Below are positions 38,346-47,628 of a stretch of DNA of 64,000 nucleotides, one piece after another; position 1 is the stretch's first letter; every line of letters starts with the position of its first letter. Made by a program: the position numbers and the translations under genes. The stretch spans positions 62,001 through 126,000 of the forward strand of contig JADGDV010000011.1 in the NCBI GenBank assembly GCA_016744695.1, read 5' to 3'. The stretch is from Hahellaceae bacterium. GTDB taxonomy: Bacteria; Pseudomonadota; Gammaproteobacteria; Pseudomonadales; Oleiphilaceae. The notes under the pieces are model-generated. The model saw nothing but the letters and a program-made list of their open reading frames with translations. It did not search any database and was not told where the DNA came from.

Positions 38346-38900
38346 ATGAAAATAAATAAAACCAAGCGTAATATTGTTGTGTTAAACACAGCGGTTACAG
38401 CCCTATCGTTAAATGATCCGGATTATATTTCCCTGACGGATATGCTAAAGGTCAAAGATGGAGACTTCTTTATTTTCGACTGGTTACGTAATTACAATAC
38501 TGTTGAGTTTTTAGGGATATGGGGAAATCGCTCATAATCTGAGCTTTAATTATGGCGGATTTGCCGCAATTAAAAGTCAGGTAAGTATGAGCCGCAATAA
38601 ATTGAGTGTTAAAGAGTGGGTTGCGCAAACACAAATTATTGGCTTGGTAGCAAAAGCAGGTCGTTATAGTGGCACCTATTCGCATAGTGGTTTAGCGTTT
38701 GAATTTTGCATGTGAATCAGTCTAGAATTCATGATTTATCCCATTTAATAATTTCAGCGACTCAAGAAAATAAAACAAGAACAATCTGACTAGGGTATAG
38801 GTCGAAACCTCGTGCGCATTAACTACCGCATTCACACCGGCGCCCTCAAAGATAATATTATTCCATTGGAGTTAGCACAATAGCAAGTTTAGATGATTTT
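38346..38900 (+). pseudogene. Decayed KilA-N gene after the CRISPR array
   Basis: The first 63 codons encode DYISLTDMLKVKDGDFF and DWLRNYNTVEFLGIWG, a KilA-N domain like that of the cas-operon gene, then stop at 38537. Reading continues in another frame with NYGGFAAIKSQVSMSRNKLS, VKEWVAQTQIIGLVAKAGRYSGTYSHSGLAFEF (residues of a shifted frame), a stop near 38713, and much later GRNLVRINYRIHTGALKDNIIP. It is a different subtype of the family from the intact copy (GFAAIKSQ in place of EFDGFKKQ), so it is not a recent duplicate. Confidence 0.85.
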
Positions 38901-38946
38901 GGTGCATTACTAGAGGATGAATGATCTATAGCGACGATGGTTCTGT

Positions 38947-39005
38947 CTTTTTGATTGGTTATTGGTCTAAGTGATTAACCCTGATTCCGCTTCGCTTCGT
39001 CAAGG
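38947..39005. repeat. Half-copy of the dispersed inverted repeat seen near 20.7 kb
   Basis: GATTCCGCTTCGCTTCGTC (from 38983) matches the right arm at 20704-20726 with two differences, and homology continues leftward through ACCCT and TTATTG into the loop region. The left arm is absent here. Confidence 0.65.
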
Positions 39006-39042
39006 CTGCAAGGTATGTCGTGAAAATAACTGTGTTAGAAAT

Positions 39043-39453
39043 CTAGCCCGCTTTTTTAACAACGCTATAGCGTTCATTATAAAGCCGCTCAATACGCGAT
39101 AGGGCGTCATCAACTTTCTTGGAATATTGTTTATTACTGGTGGAGTAGTTAAATGTAATGCCTAGGCGATATACACCAGAGTGTTTCTCTGTGGCGGTAA
39201 TGGTGGCGACGACATTCGACTGGCTAATATATTTGCCTTTAAAATCGATGATGATTTTTTCTTTTATTCTGAAGTTACTCGTAGACTCAACAGCCATGCC
39301 ATAGCGGTTGATATCGATGCATTTAACATCAATGGGGCTTTTAAGCCATTTGAGTAAGCCTGATGGCCGGATAGTGACCTCAAGGCATGGAGCGGAGTGC
39401 CTTGCCTTAATACGTCGATCTATTTTAGTTGTTTTTGATATCTCGTCTTTCAT
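39043..39453 (-). CDS. PilZ-domain protein
   Basis: A 136-residue protein with the c-di-GMP-binding RxxxR element (KIDRRIKAR, residues 11-19) and a D/NxSxxG-like segment in CIDINRYGMAVES (residues 44-56; Asn-Arg in place of the usual Ser). It probably senses c-di-GMP, although the substitution could weaken binding. It stands alone, between the decayed KilA-N region and a small basic protein gene. Confidence 0.75.
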   Translation of the reverse strand: MKDEISKTTKIDRRIKARHSAPCLEVTIRPSGLLKWLKSPIDVKCIDINRYGMAVESTSNFRIKEKIIIDFKGKYISQSNVVATITATEKHSGVYRLGITFNYSTSNKQYSKKVDDALSRIERLYNERYSVVKKAG

Positions 39454-39561
39454 AGATAGTGATCGATACTACTGCTTAGATAATTATATTTATTATTTGT
39501 GAATGAACCATTTTATCCTTAAAGTGAGTAATTACTCAATAGAGTGTTTATAAATAATCAA

Positions 39562-39852
39562 TTAAGCTTTTGTGTCGATTGTGAACCCTTTGCGTGAGTG
39601 CAATGCTTCTGGTTTAGCTGATCGGGCATTAAGAAGGAGGGGGCTTCTTCGGTCACTAGGCTTACGGCGGTCTTTACCTAATATGGGTGATTGCTCTCGT
39701 CTTCTGTCGGGGCGTCGTCTACGCTCATTGTTTTTATCTCTTCGGAGACGCTGCAACTTACCTGAGTTATCCACATGACGAACATCCTTAGCCGTCGCTG
39801 ACGAGGTCTTCGATGTGTAGTCTTTTCTGTTGTCTATTGGTATCTGTATCAT
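39562..39852 (-). CDS. Small Arg-rich protein, unknown
   Basis: A 96-residue highly basic protein with a run of Arg around residues 43-70 (NNERRRRPDRRREQSP, KDRRKPSDRRSP) and no recognised fold. ATG 39852. The Arg-rich DRR spacing is repeated, which could bind nucleic acid or be disordered. An antisense open frame covers the same region, but codon content favours neither strongly. Coding status is moderately uncertain. Confidence 0.5.
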   Translation of the reverse strand: MIQIPIDNRKDYTSKTSSATAKDVRHVDNSGKLQRLRRDKNNERRRRPDRRREQSPILGKDRRKPSDRRSPLLLNARSAKPEALHSRKGFTIDTKA

Positions 39853-40039
39853 CTTTTATCTACTCTCGAGCCCTTGTTCTTGCTTTATTTGTAAGGTGTG
39901 CTTATTACTCCATTTAGCGACATTTTTTATGAAAACTTTAATTTTATGTCGTAAAGTAATAACGCTACCATTTTATAGGCGCTACACTTAACATAAGTCA
40001 TCTATTTCAATATTCATTTCTTAAATTACGGAATCCGTT

Positions 40040-42412
40040 TTGAAGCCCCTAGCTATTGATAAATTATACCGAGTTGCAAAGTCGAAAGACTTACCTTTTA
40101 GGTCAACCAAGTCACTAAAACCACTAACAGATATCGTGGGGCAGGAACGTGCTCAGGAAGCGCTTCGCTTTGCGATGTCAATGAATGATAGTGGCTATAA
40201 TGTTTATGCAGTGGGTCGGAATGGTTTAGGCAAACGAACGATGATGTTACGTTACCTTAACCGCCATGCGGGTGATGTGCAGAATACTTATGACTGGTGT
40301 TACGTTGCTAATTTTGATGAACCTCGCTCACCTAAGGTACTTAAATTACCGGCGGGTATTGGTCAGCAACTAAAGAAAGATATTGAAAAATTGATGGGAC
40401 GTTTGGTTAAAGCGATTCCCGTTGCATTTGATAATGACTCTTATTATGAACGCTCTGAGAAACTTAAGAATGAGTTAGCTGAAAAACAAGAGTTGGCACT
40501 TCAAAAACTTTCTAAACAGTCGAAGCGAAAGAAAATTGGTTTGACCGTTTCTACACCTGGAGGCTACAGGCTAGCCGCTCTAAACGGGGCAGACCCTCAT
40601 ACGGTTGAAAGCTTTGCTAAGTTATCAAAAGAGCAACAAGATGATTTTGAAGATGTAATTGGCAAGATGGAAGTCAAATTACGGGGTGTTCTTCGTAAGC
40701 TATCTATCTGGGAGCAAGATTATGCCGATGATCAGGCAAAATTAAATGAAGAGGTCACATTAGGTGTGACTGGTCATCTAATAGGTTCTCTTAAAGAGAA
40801 GTATGAAACGCATCGGAATGTGGTAGATCACTTGGCTGCGTTGCAAAAAGATATTATTGATAACCTCGATATTTTTCTGGAAGACAGCGAAGATAAAGCC
40901 GCATTTGCTTATGCGGCACTTGATAAAAAAATGCCTCGTCGCTATCAGGTTAATGTTTTGGTTCATCATAAAGACAAAGCTTCACCTGTTGTTGTGGAAG
41001 AAAGCCCGACTTATCATAACTTATTTGGTTATGTTGAAAATATCACTTATAAAGGCACCGTGTTTACTGACTTTTCACTGATTCGCCCTGGTAGTCTGCA
41101 TAAGGCTAATGGTGGTGTTTTGTTAATGGATGCGATTAAAGTACTTGAGCAGCCTTATGTATGGGATGGGCTTAAGCGCGCTCTAAGAGCTAAGGCTTTG
41201 AATATTAGCTCACTTGAGCGGGAAGTAACGCTCTCCGGAACCATTTCTATTGAGCCAGAACCTGTACCCATAGACTTAAAAATTATTCTGTTTGGTGACA
41301 GAGAAACCTATCTGTTATTACAGCATTATGACCCTGAATTTAAAGAACTTTTCAAAGTAACTGCTGACTTTGAAAATGAGATGCCAAGAACAGAGCAAAC
41401 TGAGCTGCAATACGCAAAGTTCATATCAAGCCTGGTTCATGATAAAGGTTTGCTACATTGCGACCAAAAAGCAGTCGCTCGAATTATAGAGCATAGCTCC
41501 AGACAAGCTGAAGACCAAACCAAACTATCACTGCATGCGGCAGATATCGCTAACCTGCTAAGAGAGTCAAATTATTGGGCGCGTCAGGCCAACTCAACCA
41601 TGATTCGTTTAGGGCATATTGAAAAGGCCTTAGATAGTGAAGATCATCGTAGTAGCCGTATTAAAGATAGCATGTTTGAAACAATAAAAAATCGTACGAC
41701 GTTGATGGATACTTCAGGTTCAGTCGTAGGGCAGATGAATGCGCTTTCTGTGCTATCGACAGGCGGTTATGAGTTTGGGATGCCTAACCGAATTACAGCG
41801 ACGTGCCGTTATGGTGATGGAGACATCATTGATATAGAGCGAGATGCAAAGCTGGGTGGCACTATTCACTCAAAAGGCGTGATGATACTCTCATCTTATC
41901 TAGCCTCTGTTTTTGCCAAACGAGAACCTATGCCTTTGTCTGCCAGTATTACTTTTGAGCAATCTTACGGTGAAGTGGACGGTGACAGCGCCTCACTTGC
42001 GGAGCTTTGTGCATTAATATCATCGCTTTCTGAAGTGCCTATTCGTCAAAATTTGGCAATGACAGGGTCCGTGAATCAGTTTGGTGAGGTGCAACCGGTA
42101 GGAGGGCTTAACGAAAAAATTGAAGGTTTCTTTGATACCTGTGAGATTAGAGGTTTTACGGGAGATCAGGGGGTTATATTACCGTCAACTAATGTACACA
42201 ACCTGATGCTTGATAAGCGCGTTCTCGAAGCAGTTAAAAAAGGAAACTTTAATATTTATGCGGTTAAGAATGTATCGGAAGCACTCTTCTTACTAACCGG
42301 CGTGCGTAGTGGAAACGCTAATGCTGAAGGTCGTTACCCTAAAAATTCTATATACGGAAAGATTCAAGACGTACTTGACGAGTTAAGAGATGAGGACGAC
42401 GAAAACGAATAG
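40040..42412 (+). CDS. Lon-like ATP-dependent protease (AAA_32/LonB family)
   Basis: A 790-residue protein. An AAA+ domain occurs at the N-terminus (IVGQERAQEALRFAMSM; Walker A-like GRNGLGKRT near residue 60), with a helical insertion at residues 120-310, then NGGVLLMDAIKVLEQ. The C-terminal Lon-type protease domain has the catalytic Ser in EVDGDSASLAELCALISSLS and the Lys in LNEKIEGFFD. Start TTG 40040. It likely degrades damaged or regulatory proteins in the cytosol. It is not the housekeeping Lon, which has a different N-terminus. Confidence 0.9.
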   Translation: MKPLAIDKLYRVAKSKDLPFRSTKSLKPLTDIVGQERAQEALRFAMSMNDSGYNVYAVGRNGLGKRTMMLRYLNRHAGDVQNTYDWCYVANFDEPRSPKVLKLPAGIGQQLKKDIEKLMGRLVKAIPVAFDNDSYYERSEKLKNELAEKQELALQKLSKQSKRKKIGLTVSTPGGYRLAALNGADPHTVESFAKLSKEQQDDFEDVIGKMEVKLRGVLRKLSIWEQDYADDQAKLNEEVTLGVTGHLIGSLKEKYETHRNVVDHLAALQKDIIDNLDIFLEDSEDKAAFAYAALDKKMPRRYQVNVLVHHKDKASPVVVEESPTYHNLFGYVENITYKGTVFTDFSLIRPGSLHKANGGVLLMDAIKVLEQPYVWDGLKRALRAKALNISSLEREVTLSGTISIEPEPVPIDLKIILFGDRETYLLLQHYDPEFKELFKVTADFENEMPRTEQTELQYAKFISSLVHDKGLLHCDQKAVARIIEHSSRQAEDQTKLSLHAADIANLLRESNYWARQANSTMIRLGHIEKALDSEDHRSSRIKDSMFETIKNRTTLMDTSGSVVGQMNALSVLSTGGYEFGMPNRITATCRYGDGDIIDIERDAKLGGTIHSKGVMILSSYLASVFAKREPMPLSASITFEQSYGEVDGDSASLAELCALISSLSEVPIRQNLAMTGSVNQFGEVQPVGGLNEKIEGFFDTCEIRGFTGDQGVILPSTNVHNLMLDKRVLEAVKKGNFNIYAVKNVSEALFLLTGVRSGNANAEGRYPKNSIYGKIQDVLDELRDEDDENE

Positions 42413-42420
42413 CTTGGGTG

Positions 42421-42454
42421 TTTTGTCATTCTCTATTTTGAGAGGATGACAAAA
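42421..42454 (+). terminator. Stem-loop after the Lon-like gene
   Basis: TTTTGTCATTCTCT and AGAGGATGACAAAA form a 14-bp stem (one G-U) with a 6-base loop, 8 bases after the stop. No T-run follows. Confidence 0.6.
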
Positions 42455-42510
42455 GTATCACGACTTATTATATTAGTTGCTTGTCTAACCCTTATATCTG
42501 GAGTATCAAT

Positions 42511-43335
42511 TTGCTTGCCCTTCGTATATTTTTTATTTTTCTTATCGCATGCTCACATTCCGCGTTTGCTCTTGAAAAAACGTCTTCAGTCATTTTATCC
42601 GGAGCAAAAACACAAGGAGGCTTACTCTTTGGGCAAGTGGCGCCAACGGCCAAGGTTTATTTAGGTGATGACCAGATAAAGGTAGCTGAAAATGGTGTGA
42701 TTGTTTTAGGTTTTGGCCGTGACGCTGAATTGGCTCAATCACTCACGGTTATTTTAGCATCAGGAAAAAAGCATATAGAAGCTATTAATTTAGAGAAACG
42801 AGATTATAAAATTCAGCGGGTTAATGGCATATCAAAAAAGATCATGAACCCCAATAAAAAGAATCAAAAACGATCTTGGGCAGATGCAGCACTTGTTCGT
42901 AAAGCAAGAGAGACAGATTCTAAACGTCAGGATTTTTTAGCAGGTTTTATTCAACCAGTTGATGGCCCCGTTACAGGGGTTTATGGTAGCCAGCGTTTTT
43001 ATAATGGAGTGCCTAAACGACCGCACTTTGGTGTTGATTATGCCGCGCCTGTGGGTACACCTGTAATGGCCCCAGCTTCGGGTAAGGTCACGTTGACCCA
43101 TGATAATATGTTTTATTCTGGTGGTACTCTCATGGTTGATCATGGCTTGGGTGTATCATCTACATTTCTGCACTTAAGTAAAATATTGGTTAAGGAGGGC
43201 GACGAGGTGAAGCAGGGAGATATCATTGCGCATGTAGGTAAAAGTGGACGTGCTACCGGTGCTCATCTTGACTGGCGTATAAACTGGTTTAAAGTCAGAA
43301 TAGACCCTCAACAAGTTTTGAAAAACAATAATTAA
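42511..43335 (+). CDS. M23 peptidase (LytM/peptidoglycan endopeptidase)
   Basis: A 274-residue exported protein with a signal peptide (MLALRIFFIFLIACSHSAFA). TTG 42511 is favoured because GGAG lies seven bases before it; TTG 42481 would give an extra 10 residues. The C-terminal LytM domain has the zinc His-x3-Asp in HFGVDYAAP. The usual His-x-His near the end appears as HLD in TGAHLDWRINWF, so the second His is replaced by Asp, as in a subset of gammaproteobacterial homologues. It may cleave cell-wall peptides or act as an amidase activator. Confidence 0.88.
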   Translation: MLALRIFFIFLIACSHSAFALEKTSSVILSGAKTQGGLLFGQVAPTAKVYLGDDQIKVAENGVIVLGFGRDAELAQSLTVILASGKKHIEAINLEKRDYKIQRVNGISKKIMNPNKKNQKRSWADAALVRKARETDSKRQDFLAGFIQPVDGPVTGVYGSQRFYNGVPKRPHFGVDYAAPVGTPVMAPASGKVTLTHDNMFYSGGTLMVDHGLGVSSTFLHLSKILVKEGDEVKQGDIIAHVGKSGRATGAHLDWRINWFKVRIDPQQVLKNNN

Positions 43336-43351
43336 AGTGGAGTTATAGCAA

Positions 43352-43960
43352 ATGACAGGTAGTCAGCAAATAGTCTATGTTGTAGAAGATGATGAAGCCG
43401 TTAGAGACTCGCTTGAAATGATGTTGGTTTCTATGGAACATAAAGTTCATTCGTTTCCTACCGCTAACGAATTTTTAGAGCAATATGATGAGTCAATGGC
43501 TGGCTGTATTGTATTGGATATTCGTATGCCAGGCATGGATGGCATGGAGTTGCAAAAAGAACTTAATAGTAAGAATTCAATACTACCTATTATTTTTGTG
43601 ACGGGGCATGGTGATGTACCTATGGCCGTTGAAGCAATGCAGCAAGGCGCCATAGACTTTATTCAGAAGCCTTATCGAGAGCAGGAATTATTAGAAAAAA
43701 TCAAAGCGGCATTAGAACTAGATGCAGAGCAAAGAACGTCACTTATTGAGAAAAAAGAGATACAGCGTAAGCTCGATGAGCTGACGCCCCGTGAGCTTGA
43801 AATTATGAATATGATGATTGATGGCCATGCAAACAAAGTCATTGCCATTGATTTAGATATCAGTCAACGAACGGTAGAGATACACCGGTCACGTGTCATG
43901 CACAAAATGGAAACGCACTCACTAGCCCATTTGGTAAGAATGATCATGTCGGTTAGATAG
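43352..43960 (+). CDS. FixJ-type response regulator
   Basis: A 202-residue regulator. The receiver domain (residues 5-120) has the acidic pair in YVVEDDEAVRDS, the phospho-Asp in CIVLDIRMPGMDG, Thr in FVTGHGD and the Lys in IQKPYREQ. The C-terminal LuxR-type helix-turn-helix is LTPRELEIMNMMIDGHANKV followed by IDLDISQRTVEIHRSRVM. The next gene is a receiver-kinase, so the two form a two-component system. Confidence 0.93.
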   Translation: MTGSQQIVYVVEDDEAVRDSLEMMLVSMEHKVHSFPTANEFLEQYDESMAGCIVLDIRMPGMDGMELQKELNSKNSILPIIFVTGHGDVPMAVEAMQQGAIDFIQKPYREQELLEKIKAALELDAEQRTSLIEKKEIQRKLDELTPRELEIMNMMIDGHANKVIAIDLDISQRTVEIHRSRVMHKMETHSLAHLVRMIMSVR

Positions 43961-43979
43961 TGATAAGTGGGAAGATTTA

Positions 43980-45176
43980 ATGACTCTTGATGATGGGCGT
44001 GAGCAAATTCTACTGGTTGATGATAATCCACAGAATTTGAAAGTTCTATATGAAACGCTGGATGGACAGGGTTATCGACTTTTATTGGCCAATAACGGCG
44101 AAAAGGCTTTAGCCATAGCCGAGCATTCAAAACCTGACCTTATATTGCTTGATATTATGATGCCCGGAATGGATGGTTATGAGGTATGTGAAACCCTTAA
44201 ACTGACTAAAGAACTAAAGGATATTCCTGTTGTATTCCTTTCTGCTTTGGATGATGTTGAGTCGAAGGTTAAGGGGTTTGAGAAAGGGGGGGTAGACTAC
44301 ATAGCAAAGCCTTTTCAACCTCGAGAGGTAATGTCTAGGGTTGCAACACAGATAAAATTACACCGGCTTGAGGAAGCACTTAAAGAAAAAAATCGAGAAC
44401 TAAGTGCTGATAATATTGATATGCGAGAGAAGCTCGAAGCACAAAGAGCGCAACTGGCTCATGTTTCACGGTTAAGTACGATGGGTGAAATGGCCGCCGG
44501 TTTTGCTCATGAAGTGAATCAACCACTTACTGCAATAACAAATTACTCAAGAGTGGCGCATCGTCTATTGGGTGATATATCTCAACCGGGCATTGCTGAC
44601 AAGAAGATGCTTGGGGTTACATTAGATAAGCTGGAAGCACAGTCCCATAGAGCAAGTGAAGTTATTCAACGAATTAGAGGGTTTGTGAAAAAGCCTAAAG
44701 CAGGCAAGGAAATGTTGGATATTCGATCTCTGCTTTCAGATACTGTGAAATTTGCCGAGGTAGATGCGCGTAATAATCGAGGTTCTGTTGAGTTGTCACT
44801 CCCTGATACGTTGCCTATGGTTGAAGCTGACGCGATACAGGTTCAGCAAGTCGCATTAAACTTAATTCGGAATGCGCTAGAGGCCACAGCTTTACGTGAG
44901 CAAGAAGATGTGACATCAGATGGCACTAACGCTGTGCTTGTAAAGGCCTATAAAGATAATGCATACATATGGGTTGATGTTATTGATCAGGGCTGTGGTT
45001 TAGCCCCCGACGCTGAAGAGCGCTTATTCCATCCCTTCTATACAACCAAGGGGGACGGCATGGGAATAGGCTTAAGCTTGTGTCAGTCGCTTATTCAGGG
45101 GCAGGGTGGGAAAATTGGCTTTAGAAGAAATGCAGATAAGGGAACAACGTTTTTCTTTTCATTGCCTATACACTAA
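43980..45176 (+). CDS. Receiver-histidine kinase (REC-HK)
   Basis: A 398-residue soluble protein with an N-terminal receiver (ILLVDDNPQNLKVL, phospho-Asp in LILLDIMMPGMDGYEVCE, Lys in IAKPFQP), a coiled link, and a kinase core with the His box in AAGFAHEVNQPLTAITNYSR (about residue 178), N box LNLIRNALEA, G1 DQGCGLAP and G2 GIGLSLCQSLI. The HEVNQPL type resembles the FixL/DctB family. No membrane segment or sensor domain is present, so it may sense through its receiver or a partner. It lies 19 bases after the response regulator gene. Confidence 0.92.
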   Translation: MTLDDGREQILLVDDNPQNLKVLYETLDGQGYRLLLANNGEKALAIAEHSKPDLILLDIMMPGMDGYEVCETLKLTKELKDIPVVFLSALDDVESKVKGFEKGGVDYIAKPFQPREVMSRVATQIKLHRLEEALKEKNRELSADNIDMREKLEAQRAQLAHVSRLSTMGEMAAGFAHEVNQPLTAITNYSRVAHRLLGDISQPGIADKKMLGVTLDKLEAQSHRASEVIQRIRGFVKKPKAGKEMLDIRSLLSDTVKFAEVDARNNRGSVELSLPDTLPMVEADAIQVQQVALNLIRNALEATALREQEDVTSDGTNAVLVKAYKDNAYIWVDVIDQGCGLAPDAEERLFHPFYTTKGDGMGIGLSLCQSLIQGQGGKIGFRRNADKGTTFFFSLPIH

Positions 45177-45216
45177 ATACACAACAGTAATCATAAAAAA
45201 TACAAGTGGCTATGCG

Positions 45217-45729
45217 ATGAAAAAAAATCAATTTCTTTTGATATTTACCACTGTAATATTATGTGCTGTATCGCTCATTAGTCATGGGATGGAGTTGCCC
45301 AAAGCGGATAGGGTGCTGGTAAAAAAGGCTGAGAGAAAACTGGTACTTCTGAAAGATGGAGAAATTTATAGAGATTATGATATTGCTCTAGGTGATAGTC
45401 CTATGGGGCATAAACAGTTTGAAGGCGATGAGCGCACGCCCGAAGGGCTTTATACGCTTGATTGGCGCAACTCAAATAGTAAATTTTATCGTTCCATTCA
45501 TATATCCTATCCTAATGAACAAGATCAGCAGTTTGCCTTGGCACAAGGGCGGAGCCCTGGAGGGATGATTATGATTCATGGGCAGCCCAATAAAAAACGT
45601 GACCCTGTTAGTGCTTGGGTATTGGATCAAATGGATTGGACGGATGGCTGTATTGCCGTAAAGAATGATGAGATGGATGAGATATGGGCTGCCATTGATA
45701 ATGGCACCCCTATTGAAATATATCCTTAG
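45217..45729 (+). CDS. L,D-transpeptidase (YkuD domain)
   Basis: A 170-residue exported enzyme: a signal peptide (residues 1-25 ending SHG) then a YkuD domain. The catalytic Cys is in DWTDGCIAVKNDEMDEIW and the conserved His in GGMIMIHGQPN. It would form 3-3 crosslinks in peptidoglycan or attach lipoproteins. ATG 45217 gives a clear signal peptide; the longer frame from 45106 runs into the kinase gene. An intrinsic terminator follows. Confidence 0.88.
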   Translation: MKKNQFLLIFTTVILCAVSLISHGMELPKADRVLVKKAERKLVLLKDGEIYRDYDIALGDSPMGHKQFEGDERTPEGLYTLDWRNSNSKFYRSIHISYPNEQDQQFALAQGRSPGGMIMIHGQPNKKRDPVSAWVLDQMDWTDGCIAVKNDEMDEIWAAIDNGTPIEIYP

Positions 45730-45742
45730 GGCCTCTGTATGT

Positions 45743-45772
45743 AAGGTCTTTATACTTAGACCAGACCTTTTT
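45743..45772 (+). terminator. Intrinsic terminator after the L,D-transpeptidase gene
   Basis: AAGGTCT (45743-45749) pairs with AGACCTT (45763-45769), then a run of T to 45772. Confidence 0.75.
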
Positions 45773-45900
45773 ATATCTAATTGTTAAGCTTTGTAAAATG
45801 AACGTTCATCTAGTATTTCTTTAACTGATTCTCTTCTAAAATATTGGCATTGCAACATTGAGCTATTATTAACATCGAATCAGATGTATTAGGGATCACT

Positions 45901-46563
45901 ATGGTTAACAAAACATTCTTTAAGAAAACACTGTCATTGGGTTTTGCTTCATTGCTTTCTTTTGGTTCTGCGCATGCGTCATTGATTGATCCAACCGGTG
46001 ATATTAGTGGCTTGGATTTGCACTGGGGTGTAACTGAGTCTAATTCATTACAGGCTTATAATGAATCTCAGGGTATTTCTGTTGCTGATGATCAAATCTT
46101 TGTTGATTTTCTATTGGGTGAAAACCTGTTTGTCGGAGATTTAAATCAGGGTGTAAAGCATTCAAACAGCGGTTTAAGTTTGACTGAAGGGTATTATAAT
46201 TCTCACTTGTTACATTTTGACCCCATTGGTACAGCAAAAGGAAGCATAGAGAATATTGAGGTTTCTTTTGAGGAAGATATTGTTGCCATTATTCTGGGAG
46301 GAGAATACTTAAACTTCTCTGATTTACAACTAGGTGGCTCAGGGACTACGTATGAAAATAGGATTTCTCGCCGCTTAGAATCGCATGACTATTTTACCTT
46401 AAACAGCTCACGAACATTAGTATTTGACGAGTTGAAAGTGGGGCAGTACTGGATTGATGAAGCTCGAATAATTACCCGCTCAGTGCCTGAGCCTGGTTCT
46501 TTATCTATGCTTGGACTCGGCTTGTTGGGTTTAGTCGGTTTCTCTATGCGACGTAAAAAATAA
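45901..46563 (+). CDS. PEP-CTERM sorting-domain protein
   Basis: A 220-residue protein with a signal peptide (residues 1-26, ending GSAHA) and a C-terminal PEP-CTERM signal SVPEPGSLSMLGLGLLGLVG followed by RRKK (residues 194-220). It is exported and sorted by an exosortase, which is not in this window. The mature part is acidic with Ser and Gly and probably beta-rich, likely surface or extracellular-matrix material. No other domain is recognised. Confidence 0.9.
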   Translation: MVNKTFFKKTLSLGFASLLSFGSAHASLIDPTGDISGLDLHWGVTESNSLQAYNESQGISVADDQIFVDFLLGENLFVGDLNQGVKHSNSGLSLTEGYYNSHLLHFDPIGTAKGSIENIEVSFEEDIVAIILGGEYLNFSDLQLGGSGTTYENRISRRLESHDYFTLNSSRTLVFDELKVGQYWIDEARIITRSVPEPGSLSMLGLGLLGLVGFSMRRKK

Positions 46564-46587
46564 AAAAACAGGTCACAAGGACCTGTT
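46564..46587 (-). terminator. Terminator of the MaoC-like gene (minus strand)
   Basis: AACAGGTC (46567-46574) and GACCTGTT (46580-46587) form an 8-bp stem. On the minus strand it is followed by about seven Ts, so it ends the MaoC-like transcript. Confidence 0.75.
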
Positions 46588-46613
46588 AAAGGCTAGGAAA
46601 GGCCTAGGTAAAA

Positions 46614-47501
46614 TTATAAAAGCGTAATATGCCCTTTTAGATGGGGTTTAGTTTGTTCTTTGTTTAATAGTTGAAAGTTGATGGCTTTGTCTTCTTGTTG
46701 CCAGTTAAAGGTAACGGCATCAGGAAGGAACACAGGCAATTTAAAATCCACGTCAACTTTAAATGGCTGTTCTCCCAGCTGTTCTGTTAGTGCCGCTATG
46801 CAACGTGTTTTTGTCCACATTCCGTGAATAATTGCTTTGTTAAACCCAAAAAGTTTGGCTGACCATGAGTAAAGGTGAATCAGGTTGAAGTCACTTGAAA
46901 CTTTGGCATATTGACGCCCTAATTTAGTGGATAGGTCCCATGTTTCAATGTTCTGATAGTTAGGTAGCGCAGGGTGTCTCTTTTTGCCTTGAGTATCTGC
47001 TTTTTTAGTGCGATGCAATATGGTCGTTGATTCTTCCCACACGACCTTCCCTGCGACAAGTGCTTTTGTGATGATATCAAACTGTGTACCTATCGCTGTA
47101 TTACGTTTTTTTGAAAGCGAACAGGATAGATCAATAATTTCACTGGTATTAAGAGGGCGATATTGAGTTATGCTGTTTTTTAAGTGAACTAAACCGAGTA
47201 GTGGTAATGGAAACTTTGAGTCAGTTAGTAGCTTCATGTGCAACGGAAACGCCATAATATGAGGGAACGTTGCAGGTAAATGCGCTTTAGACTTAAAACC
47301 ACAAACACGACTATAGTGTTTTAGTAATTCCTCATCAGTTTTTATGCCCTTAAGATCTACGGATAATTCCGGAATCACAATATGCTTTGTAGTCTTTTTA
47401 GGCAGCGCTGCTTTTGAAAACAGACTAAATATATTTGGGCTTTCTGATAGGTGTTGTGTATGACTCATAGCCTTAACCCAGTGTTGTTTGTGTTTAGTCA
47501 C
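46614..47501 (-). CDS. MaoC-like dehydratase
   Basis: A 295-residue protein with a hydratase-2/MaoC hotdog domain in its C-terminal half: SDFNLIHLYSWSAKLFGFNKAIIHGMW (about residues 203-229) contains the conserved Asp and His pattern. The N-terminal half is probably a second, degenerate hotdog. It would hydrate enoyl-thioesters, as with FabG4-like and thiolase genes later in the window. GTG 47501 or ATG 47468 could be the start; the second lacks a good ribosome site. Confidence 0.75.
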   Translation of the reverse strand: MTKHKQHWVKAMSHTQHLSESPNIFSLFSKAALPKKTTKHIVIPELSVDLKGIKTDEELLKHYSRVCGFKSKAHLPATFPHIMAFPLHMKLLTDSKFPLPLLGLVHLKNSITQYRPLNTSEIIDLSCSLSKKRNTAIGTQFDIITKALVAGKVVWEESTTILHRTKKADTQGKKRHPALPNYQNIETWDLSTKLGRQYAKVSSDFNLIHLYSWSAKLFGFNKAIIHGMWTKTRCIAALTEQLGEQPFKVDVDFKLPVFLPDAVTFNWQQEDKAINFQLLNKEQTKPHLKGHITLL

Positions 47502-47628
47502 TCATCTGACTAATGATTTAATACTTAGTGTAGAATAGTTTAATGACTTGATGATTGGCAGAAAACGCGAATCTCACATGACACCTTGGTCAATAAAGAC
47601 TTCTACTGTTACAAAATGGAAAGACGAC

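Noticed and set aside
39572-39778. Plus-strand 68-codon frame antisense to the Arg-rich small gene
   Set aside because: It has no ribosome site and mirrors the Arg/Ser-rich minus frame.
42446-42664. 72-codon frame overlapping the start of the M23 peptidase
   Set aside because: It starts inside the terminator stem-loop and continues out of frame into the peptidase; no ribosome site.
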